Assembly (NCBI GenBank): GCA_051654865.1
Contig: JBOFYV010000068.1
Coordinates: 62,001-126,000, forward strand
From: JBOFOR01 sp051654865
GTDB taxonomy: Bacteria; Bacillota; Clostridia; Peptostreptococcales; Peptostreptococcaceae
DNA length: 64,000 bases
Reading direction: 5' to 3'
Shown here: in pieces, positions 35,628 to 44,392 of the stretch
How the letters are laid out: the number at the start of each line of letters is the position of its first letter
Position numbering within the stretch: position 1 is the first letter of the stretch
The notes under the pieces: model-generated
Databases searched by the model: none
What the model was told of the DNA's origin: nothing
Seen by the model: only the letters and a program-made list of their open reading frames with translations
Translations under genes and position numbers: made by a program

Positions 35628-36833
35628 ATGAAACTAAGAGCTTTAGAAATAAGCGAAGTAAATTCTTATATTAAGAGGATTTTGAGCAATGACCCTATCT
35701 TATATAACTTAAAGGTAAGAGGTGAAATTTCTAACTTTAAAGTACATAGTAGTGGGAATGTATATCTATCTTTAAAAGATGAAAATTCTAAAATAAATTG
35801 TGTTATATTCAAAAAAAACTTTAATAAAAACTTATCTATAGATAATGGGTCAAAAATAATAGCTAGTGGGTATATTTCTGTATATGAAAGAGATGGGTCA
35901 TATCAGATGTATATTGAAGAAGTTGAAAGAGAAGGATTAGGAAATTTATATATTGAGTTTAACAAACTTAAAGAAAAGTTAAATAAAGAAGGCTTGTTTG
36001 ATCAAAAATATAAAAAAAGAATACCTAAAATGCCAAAATCAATAGGAGTAATCACATCTCCCACAGGAGCTGTAATTAGAGATATAATAAATGTAATAAA
36101 AAGAAGATTTCCTAAAGTTAATATAAAACTTTATCCTGTTAATGTACAGGGGGAGCAATCAAAATATGATATATGTGATGGAATAAAATTTTTCAATGAA
36201 AGAGAAAATGTAGATACTATAATAGTTGGTAGAGGTGGAGGTTCTTTAGAAGAACTATGGTCATTTAATGAAGAGATTGTAGCAAGAGAAGTATTCAACT
36301 CTAAAATACCAATAATTTCAGCAGTAGGACATGAGACAGATTTTACTATATGTGATTTTGTATCTGATATGAGAGCTCCTACTCCATCAGCAGCTGCAGA
36401 AATTATAGCACCATCACTAGATGATATTTATTTTAAACTTAATAACATAAAAAATAGAATGAATAAGTCTTTAAATAACCAAGTAAATATTGATGGATAT
36501 AAACTAGATTCTATATTTGAAAAAATAAATAAATATATGGAATCCTACACAATAAAAGACAAAATAACGCAGATAGACAGGATATATGATAAAATATCCT
36601 TTGAGATAGAAAATAATATTAATTTAGAAATAGAGAAATTAAGTAAAACAGGAACCATACTTCATAATTTGAGTCCTTTAGCTACTATTGATAGAGGATA
36701 TAGCATAGTACAAAAGGATGGAGCGATTATAAACAGTATAGCTAATGTTAGTTTTAAAGATAGCATAGATGTTGTACTTAAAGATGGTAGCATAGAATGT
36801 AGTGTAGAGAAAATAAAGAATAAAGAGGTATAA
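35628..36833 (+). CDS. xseA: Exodeoxyribonuclease VII large subunit
   Basis: A 401-residue protein with an N-terminal OB-fold (EISNFKVHSSGNVYLSLKD) and a central nuclease domain containing GVITSPTGAVIRDI, VGRGGGSLEELWSFN and SAVGHETDFTICDF, the catalytic motifs. A coiled-coil C-terminal part binds XseB. Degrades single-stranded DNA from both ends. Starts two bases after the preceding stop. Confidence 0.96.
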   Translation: MKLRALEISEVNSYIKRILSNDPILYNLKVRGEISNFKVHSSGNVYLSLKDENSKINCVIFKKNFNKNLSIDNGSKIIASGYISVYERDGSYQMYIEEVEREGLGNLYIEFNKLKEKLNKEGLFDQKYKKRIPKMPKSIGVITSPTGAVIRDIINVIKRRFPKVNIKLYPVNVQGEQSKYDICDGIKFFNERENVDTIIVGRGGGSLEELWSFNEEIVAREVFNSKIPIISAVGHETDFTICDFVSDMRAPTPSAAAEIIAPSLDDIYFKLNNIKNRMNKSLNNQVNIDGYKLDSIFEKINKYMESYTIKDKITQIDRIYDKISFEIENNINLEIEKLSKTGTILHNLSPLATIDRGYSIVQKDGAIINSIANVSFKDSIDVVLKDGSIECSVEKIKNKEV

Positions 36834-36835
36834 AT

Positions 36836-37051
36836 ATGAATTTAACATATGAAGAAGCCTATAATAAATTGGAAAATATACTTGAAAAATTAGAATCAAA
36901 AAATGCTAGTTTAGATGAATCTTTAAGCTTATATGAGGAAGGAATAAGACTTTATAAACATTGTAATAAGCTGTTAGAAGATGCGCAGTTAAAAATAAGC
37001 AAATTCAATAAATTAGGAATAGAAGAAGATTTTAATATTGTGGAGGAGTAA
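36836..37051 (+). CDS. xseB: Exodeoxyribonuclease VII small subunit
   Basis: A 71-residue helical hairpin protein: YEEAYNKLENILEKLE and SLDESLSLYEEGIRLYKHC are the family signature. It pairs with XseA, encoded two bases upstream. Confidence 0.95.
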   Translation: MNLTYEEAYNKLENILEKLESKNASLDESLSLYEEGIRLYKHCNKLLEDAQLKISKFNKLGIEEDFNIVEE

Positions 37052-37053
37052 AT

Positions 37054-37941
37054 ATGGAATTTAAAAATTCTTTAAAGCAAAAAGCAAGTTATATAGAAGA
37101 GATACTAAAACAATATATGCCAAAAGAAGAAGGTTACCAAAAGACTATAATGGAGTCTATGAATTATAGTTTAAGTGCTGGTGGAAAAAGGCTTAGACCA
37201 ATTTTAACATTAGAAGCATGTAAAATAGTAGGTGGAAATGAAGCTAATGTAATACCTTTTGCAGCGGCAATAGAAATGATACATACATATTCATTAATAC
37301 ATGATGATTTACCTGCGTTAGATAATGATGATTTAAGAAGAGGTAGAAAAACCAACCATATAGTATATGGAGAAGATATTGCAATATTAGCAGGAGATGC
37401 TTTATTAAACTATGCATTTGAAATAATGCTTTCAACATCAATAGGAAAAGAAAATCCAGCAAAGTATCTAAAAGCAATAAATGAAATTGCAAAAACTTCA
37501 GGCATATATGGTATGATAGGTGGCCAAGTTGTAGATGTAGAAAGTGAAAATAAAGAAATATCTAAAGAAAAACTAGATTATATACACAACAATAAAACTG
37601 CAGCAATAATAATTGGATGTATGAGAGCAGGAGCAATCATAGGTGACGCAAGCGAAGAACAACTAGAAAATATAACAAAGTATGCAAAGAATATAGGGTT
37701 ATCATTCCAAATAGTGGATGATATATTGGATATAGTTGGAGATGAATCAAAATTAGGAAAAAAAGTAGGTAGTGATTTGGAAAATCACAAGTCTACATAT
37801 CCTTCTTTAATTGGATTAGAAAAATCTAAAGAAATAGCAGCTGAACTTATTGAAGAAGCTAAATTAAGTATAAAATCAGTAGAAAATAATGCACAGTTTT
37901 TATGTGGCCTAGCAGATTATATAATTGACAGAGAATATTAA
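37054..37941 (+). CDS. ispA: Polyprenyl (farnesyl-type) diphosphate synthase
   Basis: A 295-residue trans-prenyltransferase. GGKRLRP near residue 44 binds diphosphate, the first aspartate-rich motif is DDLPALDNDDLRRG near 84-97, and the second is DDILD near 227. It condenses dimethylallyl and isopentenyl diphosphates to the C15 (or C20) chain used for undecaprenyl phosphate and quinone-like products. Followed by DUF212 and then dxs, the first enzyme of its own precursor pathway. Confidence 0.95.
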   Translation: MEFKNSLKQKASYIEEILKQYMPKEEGYQKTIMESMNYSLSAGGKRLRPILTLEACKIVGGNEANVIPFAAAIEMIHTYSLIHDDLPALDNDDLRRGRKTNHIVYGEDIAILAGDALLNYAFEIMLSTSIGKENPAKYLKAINEIAKTSGIYGMIGGQVVDVESENKEISKEKLDYIHNNKTAAIIIGCMRAGAIIGDASEEQLENITKYAKNIGLSFQIVDDILDIVGDESKLGKKVGSDLENHKSTYPSLIGLEKSKEIAAELIEEAKLSIKSVENNAQFLCGLADYIIDREY

Positions 37942-37950
37942 GGAGGAAAC

Positions 37951-38388
37951 ATGGATTTTTTTGCACAGCTATTTAGCAATAAAGTCTTAGGAATAAGTAT
38001 GTTTGCTTGTTTCTTAGCTCAGTTTATGAAAATATTTACAGGGAGTGAAAAGAGAATACAGTTATCTAGGATATTTACATCTGGAGGGATGCCAAGTTCT
38101 CATAGTTCTTTTGTAACAAGTTTAGCAACATTAGTTGGAATAGAATTTGGATTTGATTCTACTTACTTCGCGATAGTGTGTGTCTTTGCATTGATAATAA
38201 TGTATGATGCCTCTGGAGTAAGAAGAGCTGTTGGAAAGCAAGCAACTATACTAAATCAAATACTAGACGATATACATCATGGTAAACATATAGAACAAAA
38301 AAGACTAAAAGAATTAATAGGGCATACTCCAACAGAAGTATTTTTTGGAGCTATATTAGGAATAATAGTAGCCATAGTAATGGCATAA
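37951..38388 (+). CDS. Divergent PAP2 family protein (DUF212, YuiD-like)
   Basis: A 145-residue membrane protein with about four helices and the motifs SGGMPSSHSSFV and DASGVRRAVGKQA, an altered acid-phosphatase/PAP2 signature. Found between ispA and dxs, it may act on polyprenyl diphosphates, which is an inference from context. GGAGGAAAC precedes the start. Confidence 0.85.
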   Translation: MDFFAQLFSNKVLGISMFACFLAQFMKIFTGSEKRIQLSRIFTSGGMPSSHSSFVTSLATLVGIEFGFDSTYFAIVCVFALIIMYDASGVRRAVGKQATILNQILDDIHHGKHIEQKRLKELIGHTPTEVFFGAILGIIVAIVMA

Positions 38389-38389
38389 A

Positions 38390-38418
38390 TTGAAAAAAAT
38401 AACGAATTATGATATAAT
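38390..38418 (+). promoter_or_regulatory. Consensus promoter starting a terminated leader upstream of dxs
   Basis: TTGAAA, 17 bases, TATAAT, beginning two bases after the DUF212 stop. Transcription would start near 38425, 220 bases before dxs, and would meet two intrinsic terminators first. Confidence 0.8.
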
Positions 38419-38424
38419 TTGTAT

Positions 38425-38534
38425 GTTTTATAACATAAAAAAATAATACAAAAGGCTTAAGGTCTTAAGTGAATTTAGAATTTTAGTTATAAAATGAATA
38501 TAACTTAGTCAATACTAAGATATATTCATTTTTC
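38425..38534 (+). ncRNA. Candidate small RNA or attenuator leader of dxs
   Basis: The expected transcript from the consensus promoter runs about 110 bases to a perfect intrinsic terminator and encodes no plausible protein. It contains two CTTAAG boxes four bases apart near 38457-38470. It could be a free small RNA or a leader that controls read-through into dxs. I do not recognise it as a known riboswitch class. Start and end are inferred from promoter and terminator only. Confidence 0.45.
38491..38533 (+). terminator. First intrinsic terminator in the dxs leader
   Basis: A 12-base-pair stem (AAAATGAATATA and complement), one A-A mismatch, a further CTTAG/CTAAG stem and a six-base loop, ending in TTTTT. 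Confidence 0.8.
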
Positions 38535-38560
38535 TAATTTACATTAAAACTATGTAAAGT

Positions 38561-38586
38561 AAAGTCTTCTCGTAGAAGACTTTTTT
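38561..38586 (+). terminator. Second intrinsic terminator in the dxs leader
   Basis: AAAGTCTTCT and AGAAGACTTT form ten perfect base pairs around a CGT loop and are followed by a T run. No clear promoter lies between it and dxs. Confidence 0.88.
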
Positions 38587-38645
38587 GGCAACGTAAAAGT
38601 TGTTATCAAATTTAAAAATATTAGTCAGTAAAAGGTGAGGATAAT

Positions 38646-40502
38646 ATGTATAAATATTTAGATAAAGTAAATTCTCCTAAAGATATAAAAACTATGACCA
38701 CAAGTGAGATGGACTTACTAGCAAAAGACATTAGAAAGTTTTTAGTTAGATCTATTTCTCAAACTGGTGGTCATCTAGCATCAAATTTAGGCGTAGTAGA
38801 ATTGACTTTAGCATTACATAAAGTATTTGATAGTCCAAAAGACAAAATAGTATGGGATGTAGGTCACCAATCATATGTACATAAGATAATTACAGGAAGA
38901 AGAAATGACTTTGTATCCTTAAGACAATTCAATGGACTAAGCGGATTTCCAAAAGAAAATGAAAGTCCTCATGACATATTTGATACAGGACATAGTAGTA
39001 CTTCTATTTCAGTAGCACAGGGACTAGCTTGTGCAAGAGATATAAAAAAAGAAGATGGTAGTGTTATAGCAGTAATAGGTGACGGATCTATTACTGGTGG
39101 TATGGCTCTTGAGGCATTAAATCATCTAGGCTATACAAAAACAAATATGATAGTTATATTAAATGACAATGAAATGTCTATAGATAAGAATGTAGGTGGA
39201 ATTTCTAGATATTTATCTAGTATAATTAGAAACTCTACAGTTAGCAAAGTAAAAGATGAAGTAGAAAAAATATTAAATATTACATCAGCAGGAACATTAA
39301 TAACTAAAACGGCAAGTAAAGTAAAAGATAATCTAGTTAGTACTTTTACACCACAGGAATGTTCATTTTTTGACTCAATAGGTGTAAAGTACTATGGTCC
39401 AATTGATGGTCATAATACAGATGAATTAATAGATATGTTAAAAAAGGTAAAAAAACAAAATGGCCCAGTATTATTACATGTAATAACTAAAAAAGGCAAA
39501 GGATATAGATTTGCGGAAGAAAGACCTGAAAAATATCATGGAGTATCTAAGTTTGAGATTACAGAAGGTGTAAAAAGTTCAAATAATGTATCTATATCAC
39601 AGCAAGTAGGTGAAAAACTTACATCAATGGCAGCTAAAGACAATAGGGTAGTAGCTATAACTGCAGCTATGCCATCGGGTACAGGTCTTAGCATATTTGA
39701 AAAAGAATACCCAAATAGATATTATGATGTAGGTATAGCAGAGCAACATGCAACAACATTTGCAGCAGGTCTTGCTAAAAATGGAATGAAGCCTTATTTT
39801 GCTGTGTATTCGTCATTTTTACAAAGAGCATATGATCAAACTATACATGATGTATGTATAACGAAAAAGCCGGTAACATTCCTTATAGATAGAGCTGGAA
39901 TTGTTGGTAATGACGGTGAAACACATCATGGAGCTTTTGACTTAAGTTATTTAAACAATATACCAAATATAATAGTAATGGCACCAAAAGACAGTAAAGA
40001 ACTAGATTTAATGCTTGATTTATCTTTAGAATTAGAGCAACCTGTAGCGATTAGATACCCTAGAGGTAATAGTTATTATTTAGAAGTTGGAAAATATAAT
40101 CCTATAGAATTAGGAACTTATGAAGTTATTAGTGAAGGAGAGAAAACAGTTATTTTAGCTATAGGAAATATGGTGAAACATGCCCTAGAAGCTAAAGCAA
40201 TACTATTGAGAGATAATATTAACCCAACAATAGTAAATGCTAGATTCTTAAAGCCTATAGATGAAGAATTATTACATAACTTACTAATAAAATATAAAAA
40301 TGTAGTAACAATAGAGGACAATGTAGGAAGTGGAGGATTCGGTAGTAGAATAAATCAATTTGTTATTGATAATAATTACAATGTAAATATTAAAAATATA
40401 GCACTTCCTAATGAATTCATACAACACGGAGATGTAGATTCTATATATGATATGGTTGGATTATCTCCAAATAAAATAGCAGATAAAATAAAGAGTTTGT
40501 AA
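38646..40502 (+). CDS. dxs: 1-deoxy-D-xylulose-5-phosphate synthase
   Basis: A 618-residue thiamine diphosphate enzyme, first step of the methylerythritol phosphate pathway. VWDVGHQSYVHKI, GDGSITGGMALEALN (cofactor-binding GDG...N), DVGIAEQHA with the catalytic glutamate, and PIAIRYPRG-like PVAIRYPRG are all present. RBS AAAGGTGAGG. Its cofactor is produced by ThiN, encoded at 7.9 kb. Confidence 0.96.
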   Translation: MYKYLDKVNSPKDIKTMTTSEMDLLAKDIRKFLVRSISQTGGHLASNLGVVELTLALHKVFDSPKDKIVWDVGHQSYVHKIITGRRNDFVSLRQFNGLSGFPKENESPHDIFDTGHSSTSISVAQGLACARDIKKEDGSVIAVIGDGSITGGMALEALNHLGYTKTNMIVILNDNEMSIDKNVGGISRYLSSIIRNSTVSKVKDEVEKILNITSAGTLITKTASKVKDNLVSTFTPQECSFFDSIGVKYYGPIDGHNTDELIDMLKKVKKQNGPVLLHVITKKGKGYRFAEERPEKYHGVSKFEITEGVKSSNNVSISQQVGEKLTSMAAKDNRVVAITAAMPSGTGLSIFEKEYPNRYYDVGIAEQHATTFAAGLAKNGMKPYFAVYSSFLQRAYDQTIHDVCITKKPVTFLIDRAGIVGNDGETHHGAFDLSYLNNIPNIIVMAPKDSKELDLMLDLSLELEQPVAIRYPRGNSYYLEVGKYNPIELGTYEVISEGEKTVILAIGNMVKHALEAKAILLRDNINPTIVNARFLKPIDEELLHNLLIKYKNVVTIEDNVGSGGFGSRINQFVIDNNYNVNIKNIALPNEFIQHGDVDSIYDMVGLSPNKIADKIKSL

Positions 40503-40519
40503 ACTAGAAAGGTAACTTT

Positions 40520-41326
40520 ATGAAAAAAAGAATAGATGTATTATTAGTAGAACAAGGTCATTTTGACAGTAGAGAAAGAGCAAAAAAAGCTATAATGGCA
40601 GGTCTTGTATTTGTTAATAATCAAAGATGCGACAAAGCAGGAGTAGATGTAAATGAAGAAGCTAAAATCGAAGTAAAAGGAAATCCAATACCGTACGTAA
40701 GTAGAGGAGGACTTAAACTTGAGAAAGCTATGAAAAACTTTGACCTAACTTTAGACGGTAAGGTTTGTATGGATATAGGTTCTTCAACAGGTGGATTTAC
40801 AGACTGCATGCTACAAAATGGAGCTAAAAAAGTATTTTCAATAGACGTAGGATATGGACAACTTGCATGGAAATTAAGACAAGATGAGAGAGTTGTTTGT
40901 ATGGAAAGAACAAACATTAGACATGTAACAATAGAGCAAACAAAAGAATTTGCTGATTTTGCATCGATAGATGTATCTTTCATATCTTTAAAGCTAGTTC
41001 TTCCAAAGTGTAAAGAACTAATAAGAGAAAATGGTGAAGTAGTAGCATTAATAAAGCCTCAATTTGAAGCGGGAAGAGAAAAAGTAGGAAAAAAGGGTGT
41101 AGTTAGAGAAAAGTCTACTCATATAGAAGTAATAGAAAATATATCTAACTTTGCAGCAGAAAATGGATTTGAAATATTAGGTCTAGATTTCTCACCAATA
41201 AAAGGCCCAGAAGGAAATATAGAGTATTTAATTCACTTAAGAGTTGGGAATGAAGGTTATGTTTTTGATAAAGAACAGCATGAAATGAAAATAAAAGAAG
41301 TAGTAGAAGCTTCTCATAATTTATAA
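40520..41326 (+). CDS. tlyA: TlyA/YqxC family rRNA methyltransferase (FtsJ-like)
   Basis: A 268-residue protein with an N-terminal S4 RNA-binding domain (RIDVLLVEQGHFDSRERAKKAI) and an FtsJ-type methyltransferase domain (DIGSSTGGFTDCML, SIDVSFISL, KPQFEAGR). TlyA enzymes 2'-O-methylate cytidines in rRNA. Always close to dxs and recN in Bacillota. argR, which follows it in Bacillus, is missing here. Confidence 0.93.
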   Translation: MKKRIDVLLVEQGHFDSRERAKKAIMAGLVFVNNQRCDKAGVDVNEEAKIEVKGNPIPYVSRGGLKLEKAMKNFDLTLDGKVCMDIGSSTGGFTDCMLQNGAKKVFSIDVGYGQLAWKLRQDERVVCMERTNIRHVTIEQTKEFADFASIDVSFISLKLVLPKCKELIRENGEVVALIKPQFEAGREKVGKKGVVREKSTHIEVIENISNFAAENGFEILGLDFSPIKGPEGNIEYLIHLRVGNEGYVFDKEQHEMKIKEVVEASHNL

Positions 41327-41374
41327 TAAGATTGATTTTACAATATTAAGATATAAAAAAGAGGGGGATTTGAG

Positions 41375-43057
41375 TTGGTCCTTGAATTATATATGAAAAA
41401 TTGTGCTTTAGTTGAAGAACTAAGATTAAGCATAGATCAAAATTTAAATATACTAACAGGTGAAACTGGTTCAGGAAAATCAATAATAATTGATGCTCTA
41501 GGTTTATGCCTTGGAGAAAAATATGATAGATCATTTTTAAGAAAAGGTACAGACAAGGGATTAGTAGAAACAGTATTTTATTCTGAAAATAAAAATTTAA
41601 AAAGAATACTTGATTCAAATGATATAGAATTAGATGAAGATAACTTACTAGTTATAACAAGGGTTATATACTCGGATGGAAAGAGTGTGGCTAGAATAAA
41701 TGGAAGAACTGTAAAGATGGCCTTATTAAAAGAAATAGCATCGACTTTAATAGATGTGCATGGACAGCATCAAAACCAAGCGCTGTTTAATAAGGAAACC
41801 CATTTAGAGTTTTTAGATTTATTTGGAGAAGCAAACTTACAAGAACATAAAAAAGAGTATAAATCTATTTATGATAGATATAGTGAAGTAAAAAAAGCAT
41901 TGAATACATTAACTGAAAATAAAGATGATATGCAGATTCAAAGAGAAATAGATTTATTAAAATTCCAAATAAATGAAATTGATGCAGCAAGTTTAAGCAA
42001 GGATGAGTATGAAGACTTATTAAGACAAAGAGATGTTTATAGAAATAGTGAGAAAATATTTAATAATTTAAACTCAAGCTATCAAAACTTATATGAAGGT
42101 TCTGTAAATGCAGTAGATTTAATAGGTAACGCAGTAAGCGAATTAAGTTCGATATCTCAATATGATAAATCATTAAGTGAATACAATACTGAAATAGAAA
42201 GAATAATGTATGAACTTCAAGATATATCTAGAGATATTAGAAACTATAAAGAAAGTATAGATTTTGAACCATATGAGTTAGAACAAATAGAAAATAGAGT
42301 AGATGAAATAAATAGCTTAAGACGAAAATATGGTGAAACTATAGATGATATATTTAACTACTATAATAAAACTAAAGCTAGGTTAGATGAAATATTAAAT
42401 AGAGATGAAAAAGTAGAAGAATTAAAATTGGAAATTCTTAAATTAGAAAAAGAGCTTAAAGTTAAAGCTGACAAATTAACCAATGCAAGAAAAGAAGTTG
42501 CATCTAATCTTGAAGAAGTACTTCTTGTCGAACTAAAAAGTTTAAATATGAAAAATGTAGTATTTAAAGTTAACTTTGAACTTTGTAGCTTTGCACACAC
42601 AGGTCAAGATGATATAGAGTTTATGATATCATTCAACTTAGGTGAAGACATTAAACCAATATATAAAGTAGCATCAGGTGGAGAAATGTCTAGATTTATG
42701 CTTGCATTCAAAACTATTTTAGCTGACATAGATGGAATAGATACATTAGTATTTGATGAAATAGATACAGGTATAAGTGGTATTGCAGCACAGATTGTAG
42801 GAGAGAAACTAAGTAATATAGGTAAGAAAAAGCAAATTATATGTATAACTCATTTACCTCAAATAGCAGCAAATGCAGATACACATTATTGTATAGAAAA
42901 AACTACAGCAAATGACAGAACATACACTATTATCAAAAAGCTAGATCATAAGCAAAAAAGAGATGAGATAGCTAGGCTAATAGCTGGAAGTAACATAACT
43001 GAAAAAACAATAGAACATGCTAGTGAAATAATTGAACTAGCCCAAAGAAGCCTATAA
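41375..43057 (+). CDS. recN: DNA repair protein RecN
   Basis: A 560-residue SMC-like ATPase. Walker A GETGSGKSIIIDAL lies near residue 30, two long coiled-coil arms occupy the middle, and the ABC signature ASGGEMSRFMLAFK plus Walker B TLVFDEIDTGISG lie near 430-470. RecN acts early in double-strand break repair. The start is TTG, well placed after GAGGGGG; no better ATG is near. The terminator overlaps its stop codon. Confidence 0.95.
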   Translation: MVLELYMKNCALVEELRLSIDQNLNILTGETGSGKSIIIDALGLCLGEKYDRSFLRKGTDKGLVETVFYSENKNLKRILDSNDIELDEDNLLVITRVIYSDGKSVARINGRTVKMALLKEIASTLIDVHGQHQNQALFNKETHLEFLDLFGEANLQEHKKEYKSIYDRYSEVKKALNTLTENKDDMQIQREIDLLKFQINEIDAASLSKDEYEDLLRQRDVYRNSEKIFNNLNSSYQNLYEGSVNAVDLIGNAVSELSSISQYDKSLSEYNTEIERIMYELQDISRDIRNYKESIDFEPYELEQIENRVDEINSLRRKYGETIDDIFNYYNKTKARLDEILNRDEKVEELKLEILKLEKELKVKADKLTNARKEVASNLEEVLLVELKSLNMKNVVFKVNFELCSFAHTGQDDIEFMISFNLGEDIKPIYKVASGGEMSRFMLAFKTILADIDGIDTLVFDEIDTGISGIAAQIVGEKLSNIGKKKQIICITHLPQIAANADTHYCIEKTTANDRTYTIIKKLDHKQKRDEIARLIAGSNITEKTIEHASEIIELAQRSL

Positions 43058-43070
43058 GGCTTCTTTTTTT
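43044..43070 (+). terminator. Intrinsic terminator overlapping the recN stop
   Basis: AGAAGCCT/AGGCTTCT with an ATA loop and a run of seven T. The stem includes the last recN codons. Confidence 0.9.
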
Positions 43071-43086
43071 ACGTATTATCAAATTT

Positions 43087-43131
43087 GTTGGCGACATAAA
43101 ATGTTTAGTCTACACGTCGCTCATACGAAGT
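43087..43131. repeat. GC-richer intergenic motif, possible repeat copy
   Basis: GTTGGCGACATAA is followed 15 bases later by CGTCGCT and CGAAGT. The GCGAC and GTCGC parts form an inverted repeat. The pieces resemble 9488-9516 in different order and orientation. Confidence 0.35.
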
Positions 43132-43219
43132 TATTTTTAAAAAATTGTTATTAGATGAATAAATTTTTATATAGTATGGAAATATAATCACATAATTATC
43201 CAAAATAGGAGATGATATA

Positions 43220-44257
43220 ATGTTTAATGAAAAAAATGCTAAATGGATTATACCTATATGTGCTTGCTGTTTGTTTATTATGTCAATTATACTTTATAAA
43301 AATCTACCAATTAAAGAAGATTATCTAGAAACAATAAGTTTTCAAGATACAAAAAAATATGTATATCCTCTAGGAGAAGTTGTAGGTATAAAGGCAGATA
43401 CAGATGGAGTCTTTGTAGTAGGATATGAAGATGATAGTGTGGAATATGTAGGTGGAATGAAGATAGGGGATAATATAATTAGAATAGATGATAAAAAGAT
43501 AAATAATATGAATGATGTATCAAATACACTTAGTAACTTAACAACAGATACTGTCAAACTTACATTTGAAAGAGATAATAAATTAAAAATGGAAGAGATA
43601 AAGGTAAAGAAAGATGGTAATGTAGCTAAACTAGGTTTATGGGTAAGAAATAAAATATCAGGAGTAGGAACAATAACTTTTTACGATCCAACAACTTCAA
43701 AATTTATGGGTATAGGTCATCCTATAACTGATGTTGATACAAACACCCTATTAAAAATAAAACAAGGATACATATACAAACCTACATCCTTTGAAGTAAT
43801 AAAGGGAAGTAAGGATAAGGTAGGAGAGATAAAAGGTGAATTTAATGAAGAAGAACCTATTGGAAAATTTTCTAATAACTCAAATATAGGTATAAGTGGT
43901 CATATGCTGACTGAAAAGAAAAAAGATGTCCAATTAATAGAAGTAGGGAAAAGTGATGATGTAAAGTTAGGAAAAGCATCGATTATATTTGAAGATGAAA
44001 AAGGAAATCCAACAAGTTACGATGTAAAAATAGTAGAAATAATAAAAAACTCAAAAAATAATAGAAATTTAGTAATAGAAGTAACAGATAAAGCATTATT
44101 AAGTTATACAGGAGGTATAGTTCAAGGCATGAGTGGTGTGCCTATAATACAAAATAATAAAATAATTGGCGCTATAACACACGTTTTTAAGGATGATTAC
44201 AAAAAAGGATATGGCATTTTTGCAGATGAGATGATAGAATTAGATAAGAGCTATTAA
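43220..44257 (+). CDS. spoIVB: SpoIVB serine peptidase
   Basis: A 345-residue protein with an N-terminal membrane anchor (about residues 8-25), a PDZ domain (about 60-130, GGMKIGDNIIRIDDKKI) and an SA-clan peptidase domain. GIGHPITDVDT holds the catalytic histidine and QGMSGVPII the serine. In Bacillus SpoIVB is made in the forespore, crosses the membrane and cleaves SpoIVFA to activate pro-SigK processing. Because SigK here has no pro-sequence, its role must differ. GAATA 16 bases before GGAAATATAAT (43157-43188) loosely resembles a forespore SigF/SigG promoter. Confidence 0.94.
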   Translation: MFNEKNAKWIIPICACCLFIMSIILYKNLPIKEDYLETISFQDTKKYVYPLGEVVGIKADTDGVFVVGYEDDSVEYVGGMKIGDNIIRIDDKKINNMNDVSNTLSNLTTDTVKLTFERDNKLKMEEIKVKKDGNVAKLGLWVRNKISGVGTITFYDPTTSKFMGIGHPITDVDTNTLLKIKQGYIYKPTSFEVIKGSKDKVGEIKGEFNEEEPIGKFSNNSNIGISGHMLTEKKKDVQLIEVGKSDDVKLGKASIIFEDEKGNPTSYDVKIVEIIKNSKNNRNLVIEVTDKALLSYTGGIVQGMSGVPIIQNNKIIGAITHVFKDDYKKGYGIFADEMIELDKSY

Positions 44258-44291
44258 AAAAATAATAAAATATTAAAATTTTTAGTAGTTT

Positions 44292-44319
44292 GAAGGAATA
44301 TAATTTTAGTATGTCGAAT
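44292..44319 (+). promoter_or_regulatory. Possible SigH promoter of spo0A
   Basis: GAAGGAATA and CGAAT, separated by 14 bases, resemble the SigH pattern RWAGGAWWT-N11-13-HGAAT; the spacer is one longer than usual. spo0A is SigH-controlled in Bacillus. Confidence 0.5.
44312..44318 (+). promoter_or_regulatory. 0A box upstream of spo0A
   Basis: An exact TGTCGAA, the Spo0A-binding heptamer, overlaps the -10 part of the possible SigH promoter. It suggests autoregulation by Spo0A. A heptamer match alone is expected several times by chance in 64 kb. Confidence 0.55.
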
Positions 44320-44392
44320 AAGCTTAAAGTGAATAACTTTTGATATATTATAAATAAAAAATAAAATGTTTTATTAATTGGGGGGAATTTTA

